Assembly (NCBI RefSeq): GCF_003173775.1
Contig: NZ_CP029552.1
Location: 87,001 to 151,000 of the forward strand
Source: Methylobacterium sp. 17Sr1-1
GTDB lineage: Bacteria > Pseudomonadota > Alphaproteobacteria > Rhizobiales > Beijerinckiaceae
DNA length: 64,000 nucleotides
Direction: 5' to 3'
A program made the position numbers and the translations under genes. Of this stretch, positions 34,165 through 42,967 are shown piece by piece (position 1 is the stretch's first letter; the number at the start of each line of letters is the position of its first letter). The notes beneath the pieces are model-generated. The model saw only the letters and a list, made by a program, of their open reading frames with translations. It was not told the origin of the DNA and searched no databases.

Positions 34165-35091
34165 TCACGACCGCTTGCGCTGCTCGTCGTTGTGGCGAAG
34201 CATCTCGATGATCGGCTGGTAGTCCTTCAGCGTCACCGGGGTGAGATCGAGATCCTTGCCGTCCGAGAGCTTGTCGAAGGCGGCCTTGTCCTTGGTCGGC
34301 AGATCGACAAAGGCCTGACGGATCGCCGTCTTCAGGTCGTCGGGCAGGCTCGAGAGCACCGCGAACGGGCCCTCGGGCAGGAACTCGGACTTGAAGACGA
34401 TGCGGAAGTCCGACTGCTTCATCGGCGTGCCGTCGGCGTTCTTCACCATGCCCTTGGTCAGCATGCGGGACAGGTTGCTGTCGGTGTCGGAGTTCCAGAA
34501 GTTGGCGGCGGCGTCCGCGGTGCCCTGGGCGAGCGCCAGGACGGCGTTCTCGTGGCTGCCGGCGTAGAAGGTCTTTCCGAAGAGCTTGTCGACGTCGTGA
34601 CCGGCCTTGTGCAGGAAGAAGCGCGGGGCCTGGTTGCCGGAGGTCGAGTTCGGATCGACCAGGGCGAGGCTCTTGCCCTTCAAGTCCTCGATCGTCTTGT
34701 ACGGGCTGTCGGCACGCACGTAGATCACCGAGTAGTAGCCCGACACGCCGGTCTCGTGCTTCTGGTTGACCACCGGCTCGATCTTCACGCCGGTGATGAC
34801 GGCGCGGGCGAAGGAGGCCGGGCCGTAGAAGCCGATCTGGATGTTGCCGGCGCGCTGGCCCTCGATCACCGCGGCGTAGTCGTTGGCGACCCGCAGCTTC
34901 ACCGGAACGCCGAGCGCCTTGGTGAGGTAGGCGGTGAGCGGCGTCCAGCGGTCGACGGTGCCGGAGGCGTTCTCGGCCGGGATGACGCCCAGCGTCAGCT
35001 CGGGATACTTGGCCTTCCAGTCCTGCGCCAGGGCCGGGCCGGCGGCGAGCAGCAGCGCGGCGGCGCCCACGAGGGTGCGACGGTTCAGCAT
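34165..35091 (-). CDS. phnD: Phosphonate/phosphite ABC transporter substrate-binding protein
   Basis: 308 residues. A Sec signal peptide (MLNRRTLVGAAALLLAAGPALA) precedes the PhnD-type periplasmic binding domain: LTLGVIPAENASGTVDRWTPLTAYL, then NIQIGFYGPASFARAV, SLALVDPNSTSGNQAPRFFL and FYAGSHENAVLALAQGTADAAANFW. The SxTSGN-type segment binds the phosphonate or phosphite group in characterised homologues. Located between phnC and the permeases; the repeat-filled gap follows its stop. Ligand preference cannot be read from sequence alone. Confidence 0.94.
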   Translation of the reverse strand: MLNRRTLVGAAALLLAAGPALAQDWKAKYPELTLGVIPAENASGTVDRWTPLTAYLTKALGVPVKLRVANDYAAVIEGQRAGNIQIGFYGPASFARAVITGVKIEPVVNQKHETGVSGYYSVIYVRADSPYKTIEDLKGKSLALVDPNSTSGNQAPRFFLHKAGHDVDKLFGKTFYAGSHENAVLALAQGTADAAANFWNSDTDSNLSRMLTKGMVKNADGTPMKQSDFRIVFKSEFLPEGPFAVLSSLPDDLKTAIRQAFVDLPTKDKAAFDKLSDGKDLDLTPVTLKDYQPIIEMLRHNDEQRKRS

Positions 35092-35123
35092 CGGTCTGGG
35101 TCCTTCTTGGAACGGGGAATGTC

Positions 35124-35945
35124 TCAGGCGCTCAGCGCCTCGGCGTGGCGGACCGGGATCGGGGCCGCGAAGCGCCCGGGCTCGGGCTCGCCCCGGTCCA
35201 TCACCTCGCCGGCCTCGAGCCCGTAGAGGGTGCGGGCGACGTCCTCGGTGAGGTCGAAGCCGCGGCCGTCGAACACCACCCGGCCGGCCGAGAGGCCGAT
35301 CAGCCGGTCGCAATAGGCGCGGGCGAGGTCGAGGGAGTGCAGGTTGCAGAGCACCGTGATGCCGTAGCGCCGGTTGGCGTCGGCGAGCGCGTCCATCACC
35401 AGGCGGGTGTTGCGCGGATCGAGGGAGGCCACCGGCTCGTCGGCCAGGATGATCTCCGGCTCCTGCACCAGGGCGCGGGCGATGGCGACCCGCTGCTGCT
35501 GGCCGCCCGAGAGCTGGTCGGCCCGGTTGGCGGCGAAGCCCCCCATGTCGAAGTTTTCCAGCGCGGCCAGCGCCAGCGCCTTGTCCTCCTCGCGCCACAG
35601 CTTGAGGAGCGAGCGGTGCGCCGGGACCTGGTCGAGCCGGCCCATCAGCACGTTCGTCATCACGTCGAGCCGTCCGACGAGGTTGAACTGCTGGAAGATC
35701 ATCGCGCAGCGGGCGCGCCAGGCGCGCAAGGCCCTGCCGCGCAGGGCGGTGACGTCGGTGCCGTCGTAGAGGATGCGCCCCGCCGTCGGATCGGCGAGGC
35801 GGTTGATCATCCGCAGCAGGGTCGACTTGCCGGCGCCCGAGCGCCCGATCACGCCGACGAAGCTGCCGCGCTCGATGGCGAGGCCGACGCCATCCACGGC
35901 CCGGCGCGTCCTGTATTGGCGCGTGAGATTCTCGACAACCAGCAT
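35124..35945 (-). CDS. phnC: Phosphonate ABC transporter ATP-binding protein
   Basis: 273 residues. ABC ATPase with Walker [11 protein letters not shown]-loop MIFQQFNLV, signature [16 protein letters not shown], Walker [12 protein letters not shown] and switch histidine in [10 protein letters not shown]; the [16 protein letters not shown] stretch is typical of PhnC. A GTG at 35963 (six extra residues) is an alternative start. 32 bp separate it from phnD and 75 bp from the upstream hexapeptide transferase. It energises the PhnE pair. Confidence 0.95.
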   Translation of the reverse strand: MLVVENLTRQYRTRRAVDGVGLAIERGSFVGVIGRSGAGKSTLLRMINRLADPTAGRILYDGTDVTALRGRALRAWRARCAMIFQQFNLVGRLDVMTNVLMGRLDQVPAHRSLLKLWREEDKALALAALENFDMGGFAANRADQLSGGQQQRVAIARALVQEPEIILADEPVASLDPRNTRLVMDALADANRRYGITVLCNLHSLDLARAYCDRLIGLSAGRVVFDGRGFDLTEDVARTLYGLEAGEVMDRGEPEPGRFAAPIPVRHAEALSA

Positions 35946-36020
35946 CCGTTCGCCCGATTTCACTGTTCGGGCGAACGTAAACGCCGGTTCAACGACAGCT
36001 GGATGACAGTCCGTCAGTGC

Positions 36021-36638
36021 TTAGCCGGCATACTTATCAAGGAAGGATTCGATCGTGAGCTGGCGAAAGTCCGGAAGGGCGTCGCGCAACCGGTCGTGGT
36101 CCCAGTCCCACCAGGCGAGGGCGAGCAGGCGCTCGGCGGTGGCCTCGTCGAAGCGCCGCCGCACGGGGCGGGCCGGATTGCCGACCACGATGGTGTAGGG
36201 CGCGACGTCCCGGGTGACGATCGCGCCCGCCCCGACCACCGCGCCGGTGCCGATGCGGCGCCCGGGCAGCACCACGACCCCGTGGCCGATCCAGACGTCG
36301 TGGCCGATCGTCACCGGGCTCGCCCGGCGACGCTCGAAGAAGGCGGGCTCGTTCGCTTCCTCCGGCCAGTACGAGGCGGCGCGGTAGGTGAAGTGGCTCT
36401 GCGAGGCCCGCTCCATCGGGTGGTTGCCCGGGTTGATCCGCACCATCGCGGCGATCGAGCAGAACTTGCCGATCGTGGTGTAGATCACCTCGCCGTCGTT
36501 GCCGATGTAGGAATAATCGTCGAGCACGGTCTCGGTGAGCTGCGTGCGCGGGCCGATCTCGGTGTAGCGGCCGAGGCGGCATTCCCGCACCCGGGCGGTC
36601 GGGTCGATGGCGGGGTCTAGCCCGAGCTGTCCGGCCAT
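36021..36638 (-). CDS. Hexapeptide-repeat acyltransferase linked to phosphonate metabolism
   Basis: 205 residues of left-handed beta-helix type (DPTARVRECRLGRYTEIGPRT, then YSYIGNDGEVIYTTIGKFCSIAA and TIGHDVWIGHGVVVLPGRRIGTGAVVGAGAIVT), matching the transferase family seen in C-P lyase/phosphonate operons (related to chloramphenicol acetyltransferase-like proteins). A strong ribosome site (GGAGG) lies inside the end of the DUF1045 gene, two bases away. Probably acetylates an aminophosphonate or related small molecule; the substrate is inferred from context only. Confidence 0.88.
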   Translation of the reverse strand: MAGQLGLDPAIDPTARVRECRLGRYTEIGPRTQLTETVLDDYSYIGNDGEVIYTTIGKFCSIAAMVRINPGNHPMERASQSHFTYRAASYWPEEANEPAFFERRRASPVTIGHDVWIGHGVVVLPGRRIGTGAVVGAGAIVTRDVAPYTIVVGNPARPVRRRFDEATAERLLALAWWDWDHDRLRDALPDFRQLTIESFLDKYAG

Positions 36639-36640
36639 GA

Positions 36641-37318
36641 TCAACCTCCGAACGGAATGCGCTGCACGACCCGGAACGGGCCCGAGCCGTCCTGGCGCAG
36701 AACCGACAGGGCGTCGAGGGTGAGGTTTTCGCCCGCGCCGTAGGCTGCCGCCAGCCGCTCGCGCCAGGGGACGCGGGCCTCCTCCGGCAGGGCGTCGGTC
36801 AGGGTCATGTGGAAGCGGAATTCCTCGAAGACGTGCGGGTAGCCCCACCGCGCCAGCAGCGCGCGGCCGCGGGGGCTCAGGCGCTCCGGATGCCGGCGCG
36901 CGGTCTCGGCCTCGGTGAGGGCTGCGCGGAACGGCTCGAAGGCGGCGACGCATTCGGCGGCGAACAGGCCGAGCTCGGGCGGCGCGGCTTGCGGGATGAG
37001 CGCCGTGAAGGCCCCGAGCGTCGCGACCCGCAAGGGACCGACCGGGACCGGGGGGTGATCCGCCGCCAGGGCGGTCGCCGCCTCCAGGAGGTCGGCTTCG
37101 CCCACGCCGGGGGCGAGACGCATCGGCGCCTTCAGGGTGGCGTGGAAGCCGTAGCGGCGGGGGGATTCGGTCACGCCGGCGAGGTCGGCCATCCCGTCGG
37201 GGCGGGGGATCTCGGCGCCGGTGTGGTTGTCGGTGCCCAGCACGGCGTTGCCGAAGCGGGCGAGGTCCGACCCGGGCTTCGGCGTGAAGTAGAGGGCGTA
37301 GCGGGGGATGCCGGTCAC
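36641..37318 (-). CDS. DUF1045 phosphonate-metabolism protein (2H phosphoesterase fold)
   Basis: 225 residues, MTGIPRYALYFTPKPGSDLA at the start. Two HxT motifs (YGFHATLKAPM and FRFHMTLTDAL) place it in the 2H phosphoesterase superfamily; the family is recognised as a companion of phosphonate catabolism genes. In C-P lyase pathways such proteins are thought to process cyclic phosphate intermediates. GTG start at 37318 with AAGGAG about eight bases upstream. First gene of the operon. No phnG-M core genes are in the window, so its pathway partners must be elsewhere. Confidence 0.9.
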   Translation of the reverse strand: MTGIPRYALYFTPKPGSDLARFGNAVLGTDNHTGAEIPRPDGMADLAGVTESPRRYGFHATLKAPMRLAPGVGEADLLEAATALAADHPPVPVGPLRVATLGAFTALIPQAAPPELGLFAAECVAAFEPFRAALTEAETARRHPERLSPRGRALLARWGYPHVFEEFRFHMTLTDALPEEARVPWRERLAAAYGAGENLTLDALSVLRQDGSGPFRVVQRIPFGG

Positions 37319-37405
37319 GCGGTTCTCCTTGTTCCGCGTGATTCAGCACGGGGGCGTGACTGAACGGTGACGGTGGGGGACGGGCGCGAGGATCGGGAGC
37401 ATGAA

Positions 37406-37572
37406 CCCTCCCCCCTCTGCGGGGGAGGGTGGCCTACGGAGTAGGCCGGGAGAGGGGCAGCGCGACGTTCTTCCAGGTGGCGCCCTTCATGAAGCGCAAG
37501 ACATTCTCCGGAAGCGGCGTCCCCTCTCCCGCCCCACTCCGTGGGGCACCCTCCCCCGCAGAGGGGGGAGGG
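37406..37572. repeat. Two 52-bp REP-like elements in inverted orientation with compensatory stem changes
   Basis: Copy one 37406-37457, copy two 37521-37572 on the opposite strand. Each has a G-rich outer hairpin and an inner hairpin around GGA. The inner stem is GGCCTAC/GTAGGCC in one and GCCCCAC/GTGGGGC in the other, so both arms changed together. They fill the gap between the phn operon start and the fumarase stop. Confidence 0.88.
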
Positions 37573-37599
37573 CTCAGCCCGCGCTCGACCGATTTCCCG

Positions 37600-39111
37600 T
37601 TACGCCGGCGCCATCTCCCGCACCGGCCGGCGCCATCTCGCCGGCCCGTCGCGGTGCACCGACGTTCCGGCGGCGTCGACCGCGACCGTCACCGGCATGT
37701 CCTCGACGACGAATTCGTGGATCGCCTCCATGCCGAGATCGGCGAAGGCGAGCACCCGCGCCGCCTTGATCGCCTTCGACACGAGATAGGCCGCACCGCC
37801 CACCGCGATCAGGTAGGCGGCGCCGTGGCGGGCGATGGTCTCGACCGCCGCCGGGCCCCGCTCGGCCTTGCCGACCATGACAAGGAGGCCGGTCTGCGAC
37901 AGGATCGGCTCCAGGAACTTGTCCATCCGGGTCGCGGTGGTGGGCCCCGCGGGCCCCACCGCCTCGTCGCCGACGGCGTCGACCGGCCCGACATAGTAGA
38001 TCGCCCGGTCGCGCAGATCGACCGGCAGCGGCTCGCCCGCCTCCAGCATCCGGGTCAGGCGCAGATGCGCCGCGTCACGCCCGGTGAGCAGCCGGCCCGA
38101 CAGCAGCAGGGTCTCGCCGGCGCGCCAGGTCGCCACCTCCTCGCGGGTCAGCCGGTCGAGATCGACCCGCCGCCCGGCGGCCGTCGCGACGCTGATGTCC
38201 TGCGGCCAGAGATCGAGGGAGGGCGGGGAGAAGACCGCCGGGCCGCTGCCGTCGAGGGTGAAGTGGGCGTGCCGGTCGGCGGCGCATTGCGGAATCAGGC
38301 CGACGGGCAACGAGGCGGCGTGGACCGGGAAGGTCTTCAGCTTCACGTCGAGCACCGTGGTGAGGCCGCCGAGCCCCTGCGCGCCGATGCCGAGCGCGTT
38401 GACGCGCTCGAAGATCTCGAGGCGCAGTTCCTCCTCCTTCGAGGACGGGCCCCGGGCGCGGATCTGCGGCAGGTCGATCGGATCGAGGAGCGAGAGCTTG
38501 GCCAGCGTCATCGCCTTCTCGGGCGAGCCGCCGACGCCGATGCCGAGCATGCCGGGCGGGCACCAACCGGCGCCGAGCGTCTCGACGGTGCGCACCACCC
38601 AATCGGCGACCGAGTCGCTCGGATTGAGGGCGGCGAACTTCGCCTTGTTCTCCGAGCCGCCGCCCTTGGCCGCGACGTGGACCTCGACCGTCTCGCCCGC
38701 CACCATCTCGACGTGGAGCATGGCGGGCGCATTGTCGCCGGTGTTGCGGCGGCCGAACAGCGGCTCGGACACGACCGAGGCGCGCAGCGGGTTGCGCTCC
38801 TCGCGCCAGGCCCGGCGCACGCCTTCGTCGACGATCTCCTGCAGCGAGCGGTTCGAGACGATGCGGGCGTTCAGCCCGACCTTCATGAAGATCTGCGCGG
38901 TGCCGGTATCCTGGCAGATCGGCCGGCGCCCGAAGGCGGCCATGCGCGAATTGACCAGGATCTGCGCCATCGCGTCCCGCGCCGCCGGGCTCTCCTCGCG
39001 CCGCCAGGCCTCGGCGAGGTTCTGGATGTAGTCCGCCGGGTGGTAGTACGAGATGAACTGCAGGGCGTCGGCGATGGAGGCGACCAGGTCGTCTTCGCGA
39101 ATGGTGGCCAT
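37600..39111 (-). CDS. fumA: Class I fumarate hydratase (iron-sulfur, FumA/B type)
   Basis: 503 residues in one chain. Catalyses fumarate/malate interconversion with a 4Fe-4S cluster. Candidate cluster cysteines are in RRPICQDTGTAQIF (C66), GAGWCPPGMLGIGVGGSPEKA and LIPQCAADRHAHF. The C-terminal beta domain includes GPTTATRMDKFLEPIL. Some class I fumarases also hydrate mesaconate to citramalate, which matters here because the upstream gene is a CaiB-type CoA-transferase. A good GGAGG precedes the ATG at 39111. Family sure; physiological substrate open. Confidence 0.94.
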   Translation of the reverse strand: MATIREDDLVASIADALQFISYYHPADYIQNLAEAWRREESPAARDAMAQILVNSRMAAFGRRPICQDTGTAQIFMKVGLNARIVSNRSLQEIVDEGVRRAWREERNPLRASVVSEPLFGRRNTGDNAPAMLHVEMVAGETVEVHVAAKGGGSENKAKFAALNPSDSVADWVVRTVETLGAGWCPPGMLGIGVGGSPEKAMTLAKLSLLDPIDLPQIRARGPSSKEEELRLEIFERVNALGIGAQGLGGLTTVLDVKLKTFPVHAASLPVGLIPQCAADRHAHFTLDGSGPAVFSPPSLDLWPQDISVATAAGRRVDLDRLTREEVATWRAGETLLLSGRLLTGRDAAHLRLTRMLEAGEPLPVDLRDRAIYYVGPVDAVGDEAVGPAGPTTATRMDKFLEPILSQTGLLVMVGKAERGPAAVETIARHGAAYLIAVGGAAYLVSKAIKAARVLAFADLGMEAIHEFVVEDMPVTVAVDAAGTSVHRDGPARWRRPVREMAPA

Positions 39112-39147
39112 GGTGGTCCTCCCGGGGCTTTTTATCGAATCGCCGGA

Positions 39148-39219
39148 TCCCCTCTCCAGGCGATGCCGGGCTTGCCAGAGATCCTTGCCCGGTATCGCTC
39201 CAAGGTGTGGGAGAGGGGA
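39148..39219. repeat. Nested inverted repeat between caiB-like and fumarase genes
   Basis: Outer arms TCCCCTCTCC and GGGAGAGGGGA, inner arms GGCGATGCCGGGC and GCCCGGTATCGC, about 15 bases of loop. It occupies most of the 139-bp gap and resembles the other REP-like elements of the window. Confidence 0.7.
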
Positions 39220-39250
39220 GTGCGCCCGACTCACTGATGTCGGCAAAAGT

Positions 39251-40405
39251 CTAAACTGCAAATTCCCGCCGGATCGCCTCGCTGTGCTCGCCGATCCCCG
39301 GCACGCGCCCCAGCACCGGCGCCTGCCCGTTGCGGAGCGCCGGCGGCGCGACGATCGAGGCCGGGCCGGCATGGGTCTCGACGGTCACCCGCCTGAGCGC
39401 CGGATGCGAGACGAGGTCGGCGAGTCCGTTGACGAAGCCGAAGGCCGTGCCGGCCTCGCGCAGCCGCGCCGCCGCCTCGTCGCGGCTGAGGTCCGAGAAG
39501 ACCTGCGCCACCACGGCGTCGACCTCGGGGCGGTTCGCCACCCGGGCGTTGTTGCTCTCGAAGCCCGCGCGCGCCGGCAGGTCGGGCTGGCGCAGGAACC
39601 CGGCGCAGAACTTGCGCCACTCGCGCTCGTTCTGGATCGAGATCAGCACCAGGGCCCCGTCCCGGGTCGGGAAGGCGCCGTAGGGGCAGATCGACGGGTG
39701 GGCGAGGCCGACCCGCTGCGGCGCCCGGCCGGTGCCCTCGAAGTAGAGCAGCGGCACGTTCATCCAGTCGGCCATGCCGTCGAACAGGCTGACCTCGAGC
39801 TTGGCGCCCTCCCCGGTGATGCCCCGGGCGATCAGCGCCTCCAGCACGGCGGAATGGGCCGCCATGCCGCAGGCGATGTCGCAGACCGACACCCCGACCC
39901 GGCCGGGACCGGCCGGGTGGCCGGTGATCTCGGCCAGCCCGCTCTCGGCCTGGACCAGGAGATCGTAGGCCTTCATGTCCGAGTAGGCATGGCCGGAGCC
40001 GTAGCCGGTGACGTCCACGGTGATGAGCCGCGGATAGCGTGCCCGCAAGTCGTCCGAGCCGAACCCGGCGCGGGCGGCCGCACCCGGCGCCAGGTTCTGG
40101 ATGAACACGTCGGCCCCGGCGAGGACGGCGTGCAGGAGTTTCGCGTCGCCCGGGTCCTTGATGTCGGCGACCAGGCTCTCCTTGCCGCGGTTGAGCCAGA
40201 CGAAGTAGCTCGCCAGGCCGTTCACCGTGGCATCGTAGCCGCGGGCGAAGTCGCCCTCCGGCCGCTCGATCTTGATGACGCGGGCGCCCGCGTCGGCGAG
40301 GCGCGAGGAACAGTAGGGGGCTGCCACCGCCTGCTCGAGTGCCACCACGGTCAGGCCCTTGAGGGGCAGGACCCCATTCCCCACTGCCCCGCGCCCCGCT
40401 GCCAT
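39251..40405 (-). CDS. CaiB/BaiF-family (type III) CoA-transferase
   Basis: 384 residues. Type III CoA-transferases move CoA between carboxylic acids through an aspartyl intermediate. Visible features are LPLKGLTVVALEQAVAAPYC, the ADAGARVIKIERPEGDFAR block, YGSGHAYSDMKAYDLLVQAESGL and the catalytic aspartate in VGVSVCDIACGMAAHSAVL. Its neighbours are an aldehyde dehydrogenase upstream (4-bp gap) and a class I fumarase downstream, which together suggest a dicarboxylate such as mesaconate, itaconate or citramalate as CoA acceptor; this is inference. Confidence 0.9.
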   Translation of the reverse strand: MAAGRGAVGNGVLPLKGLTVVALEQAVAAPYCSSRLADAGARVIKIERPEGDFARGYDATVNGLASYFVWLNRGKESLVADIKDPGDAKLLHAVLAGADVFIQNLAPGAAARAGFGSDDLRARYPRLITVDVTGYGSGHAYSDMKAYDLLVQAESGLAEITGHPAGPGRVGVSVCDIACGMAAHSAVLEALIARGITGEGAKLEVSLFDGMADWMNVPLLYFEGTGRAPQRVGLAHPSICPYGAFPTRDGALVLISIQNEREWRKFCAGFLRQPDLPARAGFESNNARVANRPEVDAVVAQVFSDLSRDEAAARLREAGTAFGFVNGLADLVSHPALRRVTVETHAGPASIVAPPALRNGQAPVLGRVPGIGEHSEAIRREFAV

Positions 40406-40409
40406 CGCC

Positions 40410-41846
40410 TCAGACTCCGTGCTTGATCGCGATCATCTTCATCGAGCCGAAGCCGTAGAGCGCCTCGAAGCCCTTCTCGCGGCCGTGGCCCGAACCCTTC
40501 ACGCCGCCGAAGGGCAGCTCGACGCCGCCGCCCGCGCCGTAATTGTTGACGAAGACCTGGCCCGACTTGATGCCCTTCGACAGCCGAAGCGCCCGGCCGA
40601 GGTCCGAGGTCCAGATGCCGGCGGCCAAGCCATATTCGGTGCCGTTCGCCACCTTCAGCGCCTCGGCCTCGTCGCGCACCCGGATCGCCACCAGGACGGG
40701 ACCGAAAATCTCCTCCTGGGCGAGGCGGTGGTCCGGCGGCACGTCGCCGATCAGGGTCGGACGGACGTAGTAGCCGTCCCCCGGGACGTTGGTGCCGAGC
40801 TCGCCCTCGGCCAGGATGGTCAGGCCGTCGCGGCGGGCGAGATCGATGTAGCTCTGCACCCGCTCGCATTGCTTGGCGTTGACGACCGGGCCGAGGTCGA
40901 GGTCCTGCTCGCCCGAGCCGACGCGCAGGTCCTTGAAGCGCTTGGCGAGATCGGCGACGAAGCTGTCGTAGATCGTGTCCTCGATCACGACGCGGGAGCC
41001 GGCCGAGCAGGTCTGGCCGGCATTCTGGGTGATCGCCTTGACGATGACGTTGCCGGCCTCGGACAGGTCGGCATCGGCGAAGACGACCTGGGGCGACTTG
41101 CCGCCGAGCTCGAGCGTGACCGGAATCGTGTTCTTGGCCGCCGCGGTCTGGATCAGCGTGCCGACCTCGCGCGAGCCGGTGAAGCTGATGTGGTGGATGC
41201 CCTTGTGGGAGGCGAGCGCCGCGCCCGCCTCCTCGCCGAGGCCGGTCACCACGTTGAGGCTGCCGGCCGGGAACCCGGCTTCCGCCGCGAGCTTGGCGAG
41301 GTGGAGCGCCGAGAGCGAGGTGTCCTCGGCGGGCTTGAGCACGACCGCGTTGCCCATGGCGAGCGCCGGGGCGACCGAGCGGCCGGTCATCTGGAGCGGA
41401 TAGTTCCACGGCACGATCACGCCGACGACGCCGTGCGGCTCGTAGACGGTCATGACGGTGAAGCCGTTCTGGAACGGGATTGTGTCGCCGTGCACCTTGT
41501 CGGCGGCGCCGCCGTAATACTCGAAGTAGCGGGCGCAGACCTGGGCGTCGTTGCGGGCGAGCGTCAGCGGCTTGCCGACGTCCTCGCTCTCCATCTTGGC
41601 GAGGATCTCGGCGTCGCGGCGGATCAGCTCGGCGAGCTTCAGCAGCAGCCGGCCGCGGGAGGCGGCATCGAGGCGGCCCCACTCGCCGTCCATGGCGGCG
41701 TGGCCGGCCTTGACGGCGTCGTCGATCTCCTTGGCGCCGCCGCGGGCGATGCGGGCCATCTCCTGGCCGTGCGACGGGTTCACGACCGGCAGGGTCGCCT
41801 CGCTGCCGGTCCAGGTGCCGCCGATGAAATGCTGGTGGGCGTTCAT
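40410..41846 (-). CDS. NAD(P)-dependent aldehyde dehydrogenase
   Basis: 478 residues. Full ALDH fold with VVGVIVPWNYPLQM, cofactor segment VLKPAEDTSLSALHLAKL, FTGSREVGTLIQ, the general-base glutamate in LELGGKSPQVVFAD and the catalytic cysteine in NAGQTCSAGSR. The closing GVELPFGGVKGSGHGREKG matches betaine/aminobutyraldehyde-like ALDHs, but substrate choice cannot be decided. First gene of a three-gene operon; a short perfect palindrome lies about 107 bp upstream. Confidence 0.92.
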   Translation of the reverse strand: MNAHQHFIGGTWTGSEATLPVVNPSHGQEMARIARGGAKEIDDAVKAGHAAMDGEWGRLDAASRGRLLLKLAELIRRDAEILAKMESEDVGKPLTLARNDAQVCARYFEYYGGAADKVHGDTIPFQNGFTVMTVYEPHGVVGVIVPWNYPLQMTGRSVAPALAMGNAVVLKPAEDTSLSALHLAKLAAEAGFPAGSLNVVTGLGEEAGAALASHKGIHHISFTGSREVGTLIQTAAAKNTIPVTLELGGKSPQVVFADADLSEAGNVIVKAITQNAGQTCSAGSRVVIEDTIYDSFVADLAKRFKDLRVGSGEQDLDLGPVVNAKQCERVQSYIDLARRDGLTILAEGELGTNVPGDGYYVRPTLIGDVPPDHRLAQEEIFGPVLVAIRVRDEAEALKVANGTEYGLAAGIWTSDLGRALRLSKGIKSGQVFVNNYGAGGGVELPFGGVKGSGHGREKGFEALYGFGSMKMIAIKHGV

Positions 41847-41952
41847 GCTTCAACCTCCCGTGGCGGCCGGCTCCCCTGGCGGCAGCCGGCCCACTCTTGG
41901 GCGCGGTGTTACCGCGCCGGGAGGTCGTAATCCAATATCATCGACAGGTGCA

Positions 41953-41967
41953 CGCGATAGAATCGCG
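41953..41967. promoter_or_regulatory. Palindromic operator candidate upstream of the ALDH operon
   Basis: CGCGAT-AGA-ATCGCG, a perfect 6-bp inverted repeat, in the AT-richer gap before the aldehyde dehydrogenase. The length and symmetry suit a dimeric repressor, but no regulator gene is adjacent. Confidence 0.35.
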
Positions 41968-41982
41968 ATATGGCGCCGAGCC

Positions 41983-42935
41983 TCAGCCGCGGCCCTGCAC
42001 CGCGACGGTCTGACGGGCGATCGCGGCGGCAAGCGGGATCTCGTCGATCGGCGTCACGTCCGGGAAGGCGCGGGCGACGAGGGCCAGGTCGATCCAGGCG
42101 TCGGCCGCCGGCACCTTGCGCCGGCCGCGGCCGACCTTGGCCGGCGCGCGCGCACGCGTCTCCGCCCCACCCTACGCGGCCTTGGCGATCCAGGCGAGCA
42201 GTTCCCCGAAAGTGGCCCGCTGCGGCTCCACGATCCGCGACAGCACCGCGCCCTGCCGCTTGCGGCCGGTGGTGAGGGTGGTGACCGTGACCTTGATCGC
42301 GTCCGGCTCGAACCAGCTTTCCGGGAAATGATAGGCCTTTGCCCAGTACCCGACGCGGCGAGCGCCGTCTTCGTGGCGCCGTCCGAGCGGCGCTCCCCAG
42401 GCAGTCCGTCGAGGAGTTGCGCCACGATCTGCTCGGGCTCCAGGCGCGCCGGCGCGATCGGCGGCAGGCCGACGAGGTCGAGGAAGCGGAGCAGATCGAA
42501 GGGCGGCGGCTCCCCCGCCGCCAAGCCGGTGGCGAGGCCGTGGGCGATCAGGTCGCGGACGAAGCCGGGCGAGGTGTCGAAGAAGTCGATGGTCCGCGCG
42601 ACCCCGTCGAGGAACTGGGCGGAGCCCTCGGGGCCGACATCGTCCTGCAGCACGGTCTCGCGCAGGCCGTGGCCGTGCTTCGTCAGCAAGGCCGCGAAGA
42701 CGTGCCCGTCGGCGCCGTCGACGAGGGCGAAGACGCTCTGCGCCCCGCCGTCATCCACGCCGGTGGCGATGAACCGGACCGAGCGCGCCGGCCCGGTGGC
42801 CTCGGCGGGCCATGGGGCGACCTCGACAGCATGAAGGGGCCGGCCCGGATCGCTCCGGGGATCGTTGCCTTCGAATTGTCGAGGCCGCGGCCGGTTGCCA
42901 AGGCGGGGACGGCGCGCGGCGCGCTCCGTCCCCAC
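41983..42935 (-). pseudogene. Frameshifted, stop-interrupted hypothetical gene
   Basis: The first part (residues from VRFIATGVDDGGAQSVFALVDG to LLDGLPGERRSDGATKTAL) has good coding character. Near 42348 coding character leaves the frame and resumes in another one, as YWAKAYHFPESWFEPDAIKV followed by FGELLAWIAKAA and a TAG at 42174. The same frame continues beyond that stop with a further sensible stretch (VPAADAWIDLALVARAFPDV to TVAVQGRG) ending at 41983. So at least one frameshift and perhaps one nonsense change separate three pieces. Family unknown. A sequencing or assembly indel is an alternative explanation for the shift. Confidence 0.6.
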
Positions 42936-42967
42936 TCCGGTTTTCTCGCGTTACTTGTTCGCTTGCC

